Shown in pieces: positions 7,806 through 15,654 of a DNA stretch of 20,239 bases. This stretch comes from a bacterium. Lineage in GTDB: Bacteria > JAHJDO01. The notes under the pieces are model-generated. The model was not told the origin of the DNA. It did no database searches and worked only from the letters and a program-made list of their open reading frames with translations. The stretch lies in the NCBI GenBank assembly GCA_023129655.1, contig JAGMBN010000012.1, positions 1 to 20,239 of the forward strand, written 5' to 3'. Position numbers and translations under genes: made by a program. How positions within the stretch are numbered: position 1 is the first letter of the stretch; each line of letters opens with the position of its first letter.

Positions 7806-7822
7806 ATTAAATTTGCTGTCAA
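7794..7822 (-). promoter_or_regulatory. Promoter of the rex operon
   Basis: On the minus strand, a consensus -35 TTGACA (7822-7817), a 17-bp spacer and -10 TAATAT (7799-7794). Transcription should start near 7787, about 30 nt before the rex ATG. Confidence 0.85.
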
Positions 7823-7837
7823 TACAGTTAGCGAATT

Positions 7838-7865
7838 TTGTTAATTTCTGTATTTATACTATAAT
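7838..7865 (+). promoter_or_regulatory. Promoter of the peptidase gene, giving a near-leaderless transcript
   Basis: TTGTTA (7838-7843), a 16-bp spacer and a perfect TATAAT (7860-7865). The start codon begins at 7873, where transcription itself should begin, and no Shine-Dalgarno sequence is present. Confidence 0.65.
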
Positions 7866-7872
7866 ACAATAA

Positions 7873-8646
7873 ATGAAATCACATAGAATATTTCTACTGG
7901 TTTTTGTTTTAATAGTTTTTGCTTCTTTTGATAATATAGTGGCTGAAGACTGGAAAATCTATAAATCCGATCACTTCTCAGTATATTATGAAGATAACTT
8001 GGGTTTTGCTCAACGTGTTGGGTATAAAGCAGAGGAATACTATAAGAAAATAGACAGAAATGTAGAATTTACCAGATTTGGGAAATTCTGGACTTTTGAT
8101 AAAAGATGCAAGATATACATATATGCAAATAAGAAGAAGTACCTAGAAAACAACGACATCCCATTATGGTCAGCAGGCTTTGCTAATTATAAGAAAAAAG
8201 AAATAGTTAGCTACAAAGAATCAGTAAATTTTTTAACTTCTCTTTTGCCTCATGAAATGACTCATCTTATTTTAGCAGATTTTATAGGAAACAATATTCC
8301 TCTGTGGTTCAATGAAGGGCTGGCTGTGAACATGGAACTAACCAGCAAGTTAAGATATGCAAATGCAATAAAGCAAGAATTAAAAAAAGGCAAGAGTCTT
8401 TCCATCCATGAAGTGTTTGATAAAACTAATTATCCTGAAGATAATGAAAAAGTCCTGCTTTTCTACAGCATATCCTATTCTCTTGTAGATTTTTTGAGGA
8501 GCAAAGGTCAGTATAGATTTACTAATCTTTGCAGAGCTTTGCGTGACGGAAAGAGTTTTGAAGACGCGCTTAGAACAAGTTATCAATTTGACTTTGAAAA
8601 TCTAGCACGTCTTGATAAGAAGTGGCAGGAGCATATAAGAGAATAG
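7873..8646 (+). CDS. Secreted zinc metallopeptidase of the Peptidase_MA/gluzincin type
   Basis: 257 residues. Residues 1-24 form a signal peptide (KSHR, then a hydrophobic core, with a likely cleavage around VA-ED), so the enzyme acts outside the cytoplasmic membrane. HEMTH at 127-131 provides two zinc ligands and the catalytic glutamate; NEGLA with E148 provides the third ligand, the gluzincin arrangement. The preceding segment (WKIYKSDHFSVYYE) is typical of Peptidase_MA-like domains, and the C-terminal helical part ends DKKWQEHI. The start codon is fixed by the signal peptide. It is divergent from rex and converges with the next gene, with an 8-nt gap. The substrate is unknown. Confidence 0.87.
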   Translation: MKSHRIFLLVFVLIVFASFDNIVAEDWKIYKSDHFSVYYEDNLGFAQRVGYKAEEYYKKIDRNVEFTRFGKFWTFDKRCKIYIYANKKKYLENNDIPLWSAGFANYKKKEIVSYKESVNFLTSLLPHEMTHLILADFIGNNIPLWFNEGLAVNMELTSKLRYANAIKQELKKGKSLSIHEVFDKTNYPEDNEKVLLFYSISYSLVDFLRSKGQYRFTNLCRALRDGKSFEDALRTSYQFDFENLARLDKKWQEHIRE

Positions 8647-8654
8647 AATTGAAC

Positions 8655-10088
8655 TCACTTCTCGCACTTCCAGACAATATCGTAGTTCTTTTTTGCTTTT
8701 CTTTCATCATCAGGCTTGGCTGCTCTCTTAGGTCTTGCTGTTCCTCCATCATCCTTCATATTAGGTCCAAGGCTGTAAAGCACAAACCCATCTTTTGATT
8801 TGCGATAAACAAGATTTTTTTCTGTAAATGGATCAGATGGAATTTCTTCCAAAATATCAGGAACAAGTTTAGCTAACGACTCTGGATACGTCCCATATTT
8901 TGCCTTATAAATCTTGAGACCAAGCCCTATTCTGCATACCTGAATTTGTGCTTCGTAAATTGACATCAGTTCTCTGATTCTAGTTAGTGCTGGAAGAAGC
9001 ATTTTGGTAAATATGCAGTAGCTAGGAATGCCTGTTTTTAGTTTAAGTTCTGGATTCTTGCCTGCAATTACACTTTCAGAATATGGTATGTCATATAGCT
9101 CTTTCATCTCAGAGAGGAAAGTCAAATAGCAGACAAAATCTTTTTTGAGAATTGGCCTAAAGGGAAAGGTGGGTATTAGGTAAAATAATTTGGGGAATGT
9201 TTCACCACCAGAACTAAAAAGAGCTTTCCAGTCTTTTGTAGAATATTTCCTGTTAAGTAGCTTGTTAAATTCTATTCCTCCGAAAATAACTCTTTCTGCA
9301 TCCATGCACTTCTTGAATGGTTCAGTCCCAGAGTGTTTTTCTAATTCCAAAACAATGTACTTCATCTTTTCCTGAGAGATACTGTATTTATCTGATAATG
9401 GCTCTATGCAGTTTATCATAATCATATCACATGCTATTCTTACAAGCTGGGAGATTAAAGTAGTTTCATTTTTTAGATGATTGGATATCCTCAATCCCAC
9501 AAGAATTGTTTCAGAAGCTTTATCTGGATTTCCTGAGTGAGCTTCAATCAACGCCTTTGCGCATAATAATCTTGCCAAAGTTCTTATTCTTGATAGATGG
9601 GGAAGGAGCACACTAGCTCCATTTTCATACTTCAAATTAAAATTACATTCAGGTCGTTTGGAAGCCTGTTCAAGAAGAGCGTAAATGTATTGCATATCAG
9701 AAGAATTAACCAGCTTAGAGATTTCTCGTCTTTGTTTTTCTGTCCATTTAGAAATGTCTGAAAAAGATTTAACATCTTCAATGGCACAAATCATCCTATT
9801 TATTTTGCCTTTATCTTCATTTGGAATATAAGGCTTTCCTCCTTCTCCAGATGTCATAAGCATAAACACTTTATTATAGAGCACAGCCGCATTCTCATTA
9901 TCAGGCACTGGAGCAGGTCTAATCTCTGCAATTGTTATTGGCTCGCCTTTTGCCTTTAGTTCTGCGAGTTTGGCGCGAAGTTCTCTCCCCCATACAATGT
10001 TCAGAACAGTATGAACAATAATACTCAGTATCAACAATCCGCCTATAACAATTCCCGTCCACTTCAGTATTTTTTTTAATATTCTCAT
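8655..10088 (-). CDS. Membrane-anchored protein with a GspG-like C-terminal region
   Basis: A 477-residue protein I cannot name. One transmembrane segment near residues 10-34 (TGIVIGGLLILSIIVHTVLNIV) anchors a large, mostly helical extracytoplasmic part. Residues about 377-449 resemble the C-terminal part of type II secretion major pseudopilins: a helix ending YKAKYGTYPESLAKLVP, then DPF, then YRKSKDGFVLYSLGPN and DDGG. Without the prepilin leader it is not itself a pilin; this tail is common in uncharacterised membrane proteins of planctomycete-like and related bacteria. It is the third gene of a sigma/anti-sigma-like operon, overlapping the preceding gene by 4 nt, so its synthesis probably depends on that sigma factor (inference). 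Confidence 0.7.
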   Translation of the reverse strand: MRILKKILKWTGIVIGGLLILSIIVHTVLNIVWGRELRAKLAELKAKGEPITIAEIRPAPVPDNENAAVLYNKVFMLMTSGEGGKPYIPNEDKGKINRMICAIEDVKSFSDISKWTEKQRREISKLVNSSDMQYIYALLEQASKRPECNFNLKYENGASVLLPHLSRIRTLARLLCAKALIEAHSGNPDKASETILVGLRISNHLKNETTLISQLVRIACDMIMINCIEPLSDKYSISQEKMKYIVLELEKHSGTEPFKKCMDAERVIFGGIEFNKLLNRKYSTKDWKALFSSGGETFPKLFYLIPTFPFRPILKKDFVCYLTFLSEMKELYDIPYSESVIAGKNPELKLKTGIPSYCIFTKMLLPALTRIRELMSIYEAQIQVCRIGLGLKIYKAKYGTYPESLAKLVPDILEEIPSDPFTEKNLVYRKSKDGFVLYSLGPNMKDDGGTARPKRAAKPDDERKAKKNYDIVWKCEK

Positions 10089-10531
10089 GACAACCCTCCA
10101 TTTGTTAAGTTTAATTCTTTCATTATCTGTTTTTGTTGTTCAAAAATGTTTGTTTGCATTTCATGATCCTGTTCTTTTGGAATTAATTTTGCTAATAATC
10201 TGTAGTTTTTATATTCAAGTCCTAACTCAGCATACAGACTTTCTATATCCTTATTATTTTCTTCAATATGTTTTACGACTGTAATCGTGCCGTTAAGCAG
10301 ATTATCAGTTAAAGAACTATCAATTTTTGCGCTGATAACACCTGCAATTAAAACCAATACGAGAGCATAAGCATAGCCTTTAGCGAACAAGCTTAAGCTG
10401 AATCCAAAAGAAAGTTTTTTCTTGCTGACCCATGCTGATTTTGATTGAAGGAGAACTTTATCTCTTAACTCCCCTTTAGGTTCCTTGATTTTAAAATTTG
10501 AAAGATATCTTTCCATATCGTTATATTCCAT
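10085..10531 (-). CDS. Single-pass membrane protein, probable anti-sigma factor
   Basis: 148 residues: a charged cytoplasmic N-terminus of about 45 residues, one transmembrane segment near 48-68 (GYAYALVLVLIAGVISA), then a helical extracytoplasmic part. There is no zinc-binding HxxxCxxC motif, so it is not a classical ZAS anti-sigma factor. The topology and its place directly after an ECF sigma gene support an anti-sigma role. A second possible start, at M6, would shorten it slightly. It overlaps the next gene by ATGA. Confidence 0.6.
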   Translation of the reverse strand: MEYNDMERYLSNFKIKEPKGELRDKVLLQSKSAWVSKKKLSFGFSLSLFAKGYAYALVLVLIAGVISAKIDSSLTDNLLNGTITVVKHIEENNKDIESLYAELGLEYKNYRLLAKLIPKEQDHEMQTNIFEQQKQIMKELNLTNGGLS

Positions 10532-10565
10532 CTAAAAATTCTCTCTCCGTCATTTTTTCACATCT

Positions 10566-10642
10566 AACTCATCCCCTAGCCCCTTCTCTTGACAGAGAAG
10601 GGGAACATTCCCTCTCTTCTCAAGAGAGGGTCAGGGTGAGTT
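10566..10642. repeat. Palindromic repeat forming two hairpins within an outer stem
   Basis: The ends AACTCA and TGAGTT pair with each other. Inside lie two hairpins: CCCCTTCTC/GAGAAGGGG (10580-10603, loop 6) and CCCTCTCTT/AAGAGAGGG (10610-10630, loop 3). The GC-rich arms contrast with AT-rich surroundings. It looks like a dispersed REP- or MITE-type element and encodes the last codons and stop of the sigma gene. Only one copy is in the window. Confidence 0.75.
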
Positions 10643-11247
10643 AATTTGTTTTTTAGCTTTTCTATTCCATAGCGGTAGCGACTTGCTGCTGTATTCTGAG
10701 AAATTTTTAAAGCTCTTGAAATTTCTTCAAATGTCATGTCCTGAAAAATCTTCATGCTTATTACTTCGCTTTGCTTGTAAGGCAGGCTTTCCAATGATTT
10801 GGATATTCCCTTTATTTCTTCCGCATCAACTTTATCTTTATGTTCTTCTTTTACACAAAGAATATTTTCGTATTTGGATATATCTTCATGATGCTTGGGC
10901 TGTTTTCTAAAATAATCCATGGCTTCATTTCGCGCCATTGCGAAGATATATCCTGTTATGTTATTTACTCCTGCTATTCTATCCCTCTTTTCTGCGATTT
11001 TTACAAATACGTTCTGCATCACATCCTCTGCCTTTTCTTCTGAACATAGTATGGTAAGTAAATATCCATATAATTTTCTTCCAAGACAGTCATAGATAAT
11101 TTCAAGCGCTTTCGAGTCATCATCTTTTATGAGCTTCCTTATTTCTTTCTCAATACTATCAGATGTCATACTTTTTTTGTCTTTCATATATAGAGACGAA
11201 AATATCCGAAGAATTTGTCTAAAAAAATTACAGAGTTTTTTATTCAC
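10576..11247 (-). CDS. ECF-type RNA polymerase sigma factor
   Basis: Sigma-70 family with only regions 2 and 4. Region 2 contains YGYLLTILCSEEKAEDVMQNVF and the GYIFAMARNEAMDYFRK promoter-melting helix. Region 4 contains LPYKQSEVISMKIFQDMTFEEISRALKISQNTAASRYRYGIEKLKNKL, with its helix-turn-helix around FEEISRALKISQNTAASR. The annotated frame opens with GTG at 11247; ATGs at 11187 (MKDKKS) and 11169 (MTSDS) fit the family better, but none has a clear ribosome-binding site. The final residues THPDPLLRREG onward are not sigma-like: they are read from the palindromic repeat. The downstream membrane proteins are probably its regulator and target. Confidence 0.88.
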   Translation of the reverse strand: MNKKLCNFFRQILRIFSSLYMKDKKSMTSDSIEKEIRKLIKDDDSKALEIIYDCLGRKLYGYLLTILCSEEKAEDVMQNVFVKIAEKRDRIAGVNNITGYIFAMARNEAMDYFRKQPKHHEDISKYENILCVKEEHKDKVDAEEIKGISKSLESLPYKQSEVISMKIFQDMTFEEISRALKISQNTAASRYRYGIEKLKNKLTHPDPLLRREGMFPFSVKRRG

Positions 11248-11253
11248 CAGAGA

Positions 11254-11799
11254 CTATGGGAGCAGTTTTAATAAATTCTTAAATTCGGCAAATTTTACTT
11301 CCATCATTTCTTTTTTCGACCATCGTTCAATCTCGCCTAAATTTATTTTCTGATCTCTTGCAACAAGTATTGCCTGCTCCAATGACTGAGTATCATTCCA
11401 ATGGTAATATGCTGACAGTCTGTCCTTTATGCATTCTGTTGGTGAAATAATCTTAAGGCTTAGTGCGCCTGACTTCAGTTCCGATATCTCCTTTATCGGT
11501 TCGCCTCCTACGGCCAGCGGACCAGGAGGAAACTCAATAAAATAATTAGTATCTTTATGATAAAAACTCTGAGCTTTTTCAAAAAAACCAAGTTTTGCTA
11601 ATACATCCCCTACATTTACCTTGTCTCTGAAATATTGAATAATAAAATCCAAGTCATAAGACAGATATTTATTATTAGAATATATTGAAACACACGCGCC
11701 GCCTGTTAAAACTGCTTCTATTCCGTTTTTACAAAGAAAGTCTGAAATATAAAAAGCTAATTCCTTCAAGGACATATCTCTGACGTTCTTATTTTTCAT
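11254..11799 (-). CDS. Nucleotidyltransferase-fold protein, probable toxin of an HTH/NTase pair
   Basis: A 181-residue minimal nucleotidyltransferase: TGG at 32-34, S38 and D49-L-D51 give the GG-x3-S and DxD-type motif, followed by a helical half (SPTECIKDRLSAYYHW). It resembles DUF6036/AbiEii-like nucleotidyltransferases, some of which are toxins that modify RNA. Its ATG overlaps the stop of the HTH gene (ATGA), the usual layout of a two-gene addiction or defence module. The actual substrate is unknown; a housekeeping role is possible but less likely. Confidence 0.72.
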   Translation of the reverse strand: MKNKNVRDMSLKELAFYISDFLCKNGIEAVLTGGACVSIYSNNKYLSYDLDFIIQYFRDKVNVGDVLAKLGFFEKAQSFYHKDTNYFIEFPPGPLAVGGEPIKEISELKSGALSLKIISPTECIKDRLSAYYHWNDTQSLEQAILVARDQKINLGEIERWSKKEMMEVKFAEFKNLLKLLP

Positions 11800-12125
11800 A
11801 ATGGTTTTCCTGTTCTTCTTGGTCTGAGTCGCGGAGTATAAAACTTCCTCTTTTCGTCATCTGGAACAAAAATCAGAGCTTTTTTTAATAATTCTTCCAT
11901 CTCTTTTTTAAATGGATATCTCGGGTTAATTCCAAAAAGCCGGACTTTCCCTTTTGTCTTACTGTATAAAATACCGCCTATTTCAAGATTTAACAATTGA
12001 CTCTGAACAGTGTTGAGATTAAAATTAAAAGCTCTTGCAATTTCTCTTGCGTAAGACTCAACATGAGTAAATATAAAAAGCAGTATTTTTTCTTTTTTCC
12101 CAGATCCTAGTAGAGGTTTTAACAT
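11796..12125 (-). CDS. Winged-helix regulator, probable antitoxin of the NTase pair
   Basis: 109 residues from the ATG at 12125, chosen because AAGGAG lies 7 nt upstream (12138-12133); the frame runs 20 codons further with no support and would cross the predicted operator. The ArsR-like winged helix covers about residues 10-75 (HVESYAREIARAFNFNLNTVQSQLLNLEIGG, then YSKTKGKVRLFGINPRYPF). The ending NPRYPFKKEMEELL is a pattern seen in HTH proteins that partner nucleotidyltransferases. It has its own promoter and an adjacent palindrome, consistent with autorepression. Confidence 0.72.
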   Translation of the reverse strand: MLKPLLGSGKKEKILLFIFTHVESYAREIARAFNFNLNTVQSQLLNLEIGGILYSKTKGKVRLFGINPRYPFKKEMEELLKKALIFVPDDEKRKFYTPRLRPRRTGKPL

Positions 12126-12158
12126 TTTAAGACTCCTTTTCAACCTACTGATAAAATA

Positions 12159-12170
12159 GGTCATATGACC
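12159..12170. promoter_or_regulatory. Palindromic operator of the HTH/NTase module
   Basis: GGTCATATGACC is a perfect 12-bp palindrome just downstream of the predicted start site. A third half-site, GGTCAT at 12180-12185, overlaps the -10 box. Confidence 0.55.
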
Positions 12171-12183
12171 ATGTTCATTGGTC

Positions 12184-12211
12184 ATTATACGAATTTATTT
12201 CTTGAAGTCAA
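12184..12211 (-). promoter_or_regulatory. Promoter of the HTH/NTase module
   Basis: Minus strand: TTGACT (12211-12206), a 16-bp spacer and a perfect TATAAT (12189-12184). It lies directly behind the dnaE stop codon at 12215-12213. Confidence 0.65.
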
Positions 12212-12212
12212 A

Positions 12213-15200
12213 TCACAAACTCAGGCTGACTGCCTCTTGTCCAATGAGGCGGCGCAATTTAACAAGCAAGTCTTTTTTGGGAGATACGTGGATTTTTGGA
12301 TCAGCCAACATAGTTACCTCTCCAGATTGAGGTATGAGTACATGTAAATAAACAATAGACTTTCCTGGATATTGAGCTAGTAAATCCTTTAATTTTTGAA
12401 GTGTTTGCTCATCAAGGCCTGTGCTTATAAGCTTAAGATGTATAGCCTTTGTCAGCTTTTCCTCTGCTTCTGAAAGTGGGATGATGTCTGATGCAATTAT
12501 TTTTGGCTGGTCATCTCTGAGATCAAGCCTTCCCTTCACAAGCAATAATTTATCTATCTCAATAAGATTATAAAATTTCTCAAACACAGGAGGATAAACC
12601 AAAACTTCTATCGTCCCTTGCATATCTTCTAAAGTGAATGCGCACATACGCTTTTTATCCTTTCTGGTGAGAAGCTTTTTCACTATGTTTATTATGCCGC
12701 CTATATAAATCTCCTCGCCATCCTGATGCTTGGAAATAAGAACATCTGATGCTGTTGTAAAGGATTTAATGGTATTTTCATGCTTTGCTAACGGGTGTCC
12801 GCTGACATAGAAGCCAAGTACTTCTTTTTCATACGCAAGAAGCTTGCTTTCCGACCATTCTTCTACGTCTGCAAACTTGTGAACGTCCTCGCGAAATTCT
12901 TTTTGTGATTCAAATACATCAAAAAATAGAGTCTGACCCCTTTGAGTGTCTTTTTGTATCTGCTGACCAACTTTAATTGCATGGTCTAACGTATGCATAA
13001 TTTGAGCTCTTGACCTGTCAAAATTGAACGTACCTGCCTTTATTAAACTTTCTATTACTCTTTTGTTCGCTGTGCGCAGATCAACACGTTCACAAAAATC
13101 ATATAGGGATTTAAAATTACCGCGATCCTGTCTTATCTTAATAATAGAATTGAGAGCTGCCTCGCCGACATTTTTTATTGCTGCCAAACCAAAACGAATA
13201 TTCTTCCCCTCTATTGTGAATTTAGCGTAACTTTTATTAATATCAGGCTGTAATACGTCAATGCCCATGTCTTTACACTCGCTTATATACAATACGATCT
13301 TATCTGTATTTTGCAATTCACTGTTTAGAAGAGCTGTCATGAACGCAACGGGATAATTTGCCTTAAAATATGCTGTTTGGAAAGAAATCATTGCGTATGC
13401 GGCGCTATGAGACTTGTTAAATCCATATCCTGCAAAATATGCTATTAAATCAAAAATTTTAGATGCAATTTTTTCTTTTACACCTTTCTTAACAGCGCCT
13501 GAGATAAAGGCATTTCTTTGTTTGTCATCCATTATGCCTTTTTTACCCATGATCCTGCGCAAAGTGTCTGCTTCGCTCATAGAAAAACCAGCAAGTTCAT
13601 TCGCTATTTTTATTACCTGTTCCTGATAAAGTATGACTCCATACGTTTCTTTCAATATGGGTTCTAAAATGGGGTGATCGTATTTTATAGGACTCTTGCT
13701 GTGTCTTCCCTTCACAAAAGCGTCTAATCCTCCTCCCTGCATAGGACCTGGTCTGAACAAAGAAACAAGGGGGATAAGATCGTTAAAAGATTCAGGTCTT
13801 AGCTTTCTTGAAAGGTCGCGCATTCCTGAACTTTCCAGCTGGAACACGCCTATGGTCTTCCCTTTAGAAACCAGCGACGAAAAAGTCTTCTTGTCATCTA
13901 AAGGCAATTTGTCGGTTTCAATCTTTTTGTCATAATGTTGTTCTATAAGAGCGATCGCGTTCTGAATAACAGTCAATGTCTTGAGCCCAAGAAAATCCAT
14001 CTTTAACAGACCTACTTTTTCTAATGAGTTCATGCCGTATTGAGTGCTTATGTCTGCCTTATTACTCTTGAACAAGGGTGTGAAGTCGGTAAGAGATCCT
14101 TCTGAAATAACAACTCCTGCAGCATGAGTTGAAACATGTCTTGCCAGCCCTTCCAGAGACTTGGCAATATCAATCAATGTCTTTACCTGTTCATTTTTCT
14201 CTATCAGTTCCGGGATTTCTTTTTGCGTCTCTATAGCGCTCTTTAAAGAAATATTTGGTCCTGAAGGTATCATTTTTGCAAGTTTATCCACCTCTGCGTA
14301 AGGCACCCCCAAAACTCTGCCAACATCTCTGATAACCGCTCTGGCTGCCATTGTTCCAAACGTTGCGATTTGCGCCACATTCTCTCTTCCATATTTTTTC
14401 ACAACATACTCTATTACTTCCCCGCGCCTTTCATAACAAAAATCTATGTCTATATCGGGCAGGCTTATACGATCCGGATTTAAAAATCGTTCAAATATCA
14501 GGCCATATTTAAGAGGGTCAATATTAGTAATGTCCAGACAATACGCAGCCAGGCTCCCTGCTGCCGAACCCCTGCCCGGGCCAACTGCTATCCCTTTACC
14601 CTTAGCATACTGTATAAAATCCCATACAATAAGAAAATAACTCGCATAATTCATTTTATTTATAACGCCCAGCTCATATTCAAGCCTGTCAGTTATTTCT
14701 TTAGTAACGTCCTGAAATCGTTTCTTACAGCCCTCTTTGGCTAATTTCTCAAGATAACTATGAGGACTGGTTTCTTTTGGAACCTTAAAATGCGGAAGAT
14801 ATTTCTTAGAGAAATCCAGTTCTAAATTACATTTTTCCGCAATCTCAATTGTATTAAGAATCGCCTCAGGGGTCTCATTAAAGAGTTGTTTCATTTCATC
14901 AGGGGATTTAAAATAAAATTCCTCTACTGAAAAACGCATTCGCTTTGGATCATCCATTGTTGTGCCTGTTTGAATACACAATAACGCCTCATGCGAAAGA
15001 GCATCATGTTTCTTCATATAATGGCAGTCATTCGTCGCCACTGTTGGAATATTCAGTGTTTTGCCGAATGATATAAGTTCTCTACAAATTTTTGATTGTC
15101 CTTCAATTCCGTGGTTATGCAGTTCCAGATAAAAATTACCTTTACCAAATATATCCTGATATTCAGAAATAAGTTTTTCTGCAGCCTCTAACTGGTCACT

Positions 15201-15653
15201 GAGTATAAGATGAGAAATTTCACTCTTCATACAACCGCTGAGACCAATTATACCTTTTGAATGCTCTGATAAAACCTGTTTATCAATGCGCGGTTTATAA
15301 TAAAACCCTTCAAGATAGGCAATCGTTGCAAGTTTCATAAGGTTCTTATATCCATCTTCATCAGCAGCAAGAAGTGTGAGGTGAAAAGCAGCTTCTTTTA
15401 TTCCATGCAGCGCCCTTTCTTTTCTGTTTCCGGGAGCAACATACGCCTCATATCCAATAATTGGTTTAATCCCCTGCTTCATCGCTTTATCATAAAATTC
15501 TATTGCTCCGAACATGTTTCCATGGTCGGTAATAGCCAGAGCCGGCATTTTGAACTCATGCGCAAGCGATAAGATGTCATCCAAACGGCACGCTCCGTCA
15601 AGCAAGCTATATTGAGTATGATTATGAAGATGGACAAAACCTGAATGTTTCAT
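12213..15653 (-). CDS. dnaE: DNA polymerase III alpha subunit
   Basis: 1146 residues, about the length of E. coli DnaE. The replicative polymerase acts in the Pol III holoenzyme with the beta clamp. The N-terminal PHP domain is apparently intact (HLHNHTQYSLLDG at 8-20, ITDHGNM). The Pol III palm carries the catalytic triad: D402 and D404 of PDIDIDF (399-405) and D553 of KMDFLG, matching E. coli D401, D403 and D555. GPGRGSAAGSLAAY and FNKSHSAAYA mark the fingers and adjacent regions, and the C-terminal part has an OB fold (about EIYIGGIINIVKK onward). The ATG at 15653 has AAGGA 5 nt upstream. There is no separate proofreading domain, as usual for DnaE. Confidence 0.98.
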   Translation of the reverse strand: MKHSGFVHLHNHTQYSLLDGACRLDDILSLAHEFKMPALAITDHGNMFGAIEFYDKAMKQGIKPIIGYEAYVAPGNRKERALHGIKEAAFHLTLLAADEDGYKNLMKLATIAYLEGFYYKPRIDKQVLSEHSKGIIGLSGCMKSEISHLILSDQLEAAEKLISEYQDIFGKGNFYLELHNHGIEGQSKICRELISFGKTLNIPTVATNDCHYMKKHDALSHEALLCIQTGTTMDDPKRMRFSVEEFYFKSPDEMKQLFNETPEAILNTIEIAEKCNLELDFSKKYLPHFKVPKETSPHSYLEKLAKEGCKKRFQDVTKEITDRLEYELGVINKMNYASYFLIVWDFIQYAKGKGIAVGPGRGSAAGSLAAYCLDITNIDPLKYGLIFERFLNPDRISLPDIDIDFCYERRGEVIEYVVKKYGRENVAQIATFGTMAARAVIRDVGRVLGVPYAEVDKLAKMIPSGPNISLKSAIETQKEIPELIEKNEQVKTLIDIAKSLEGLARHVSTHAAGVVISEGSLTDFTPLFKSNKADISTQYGMNSLEKVGLLKMDFLGLKTLTVIQNAIALIEQHYDKKIETDKLPLDDKKTFSSLVSKGKTIGVFQLESSGMRDLSRKLRPESFNDLIPLVSLFRPGPMQGGGLDAFVKGRHSKSPIKYDHPILEPILKETYGVILYQEQVIKIANELAGFSMSEADTLRRIMGKKGIMDDKQRNAFISGAVKKGVKEKIASKIFDLIAYFAGYGFNKSHSAAYAMISFQTAYFKANYPVAFMTALLNSELQNTDKIVLYISECKDMGIDVLQPDINKSYAKFTIEGKNIRFGLAAIKNVGEAALNSIIKIRQDRGNFKSLYDFCERVDLRTANKRVIESLIKAGTFNFDRSRAQIMHTLDHAIKVGQQIQKDTQRGQTLFFDVFESQKEFREDVHKFADVEEWSESKLLAYEKEVLGFYVSGHPLAKHENTIKSFTTASDVLISKHQDGEEIYIGGIINIVKKLLTRKDKKRMCAFTLEDMQGTIEVLVYPPVFEKFYNLIEIDKLLLVKGRLDLRDDQPKIIASDIIPLSEAEEKLTKAIHLKLISTGLDEQTLQKLKDLLAQYPGKSIVYLHVLIPQSGEVTMLADPKIHVSPKKDLLVKLRRLIGQEAVSLSL

Positions 15654-15654
15654 A

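Noticed and set aside
12126..12185. Longer start for the HTH protein at 12185
   Set aside because: It would place the operator and the end of the -10 box inside the coding region; the ATG at 12125 has an ideal AAGGAG.
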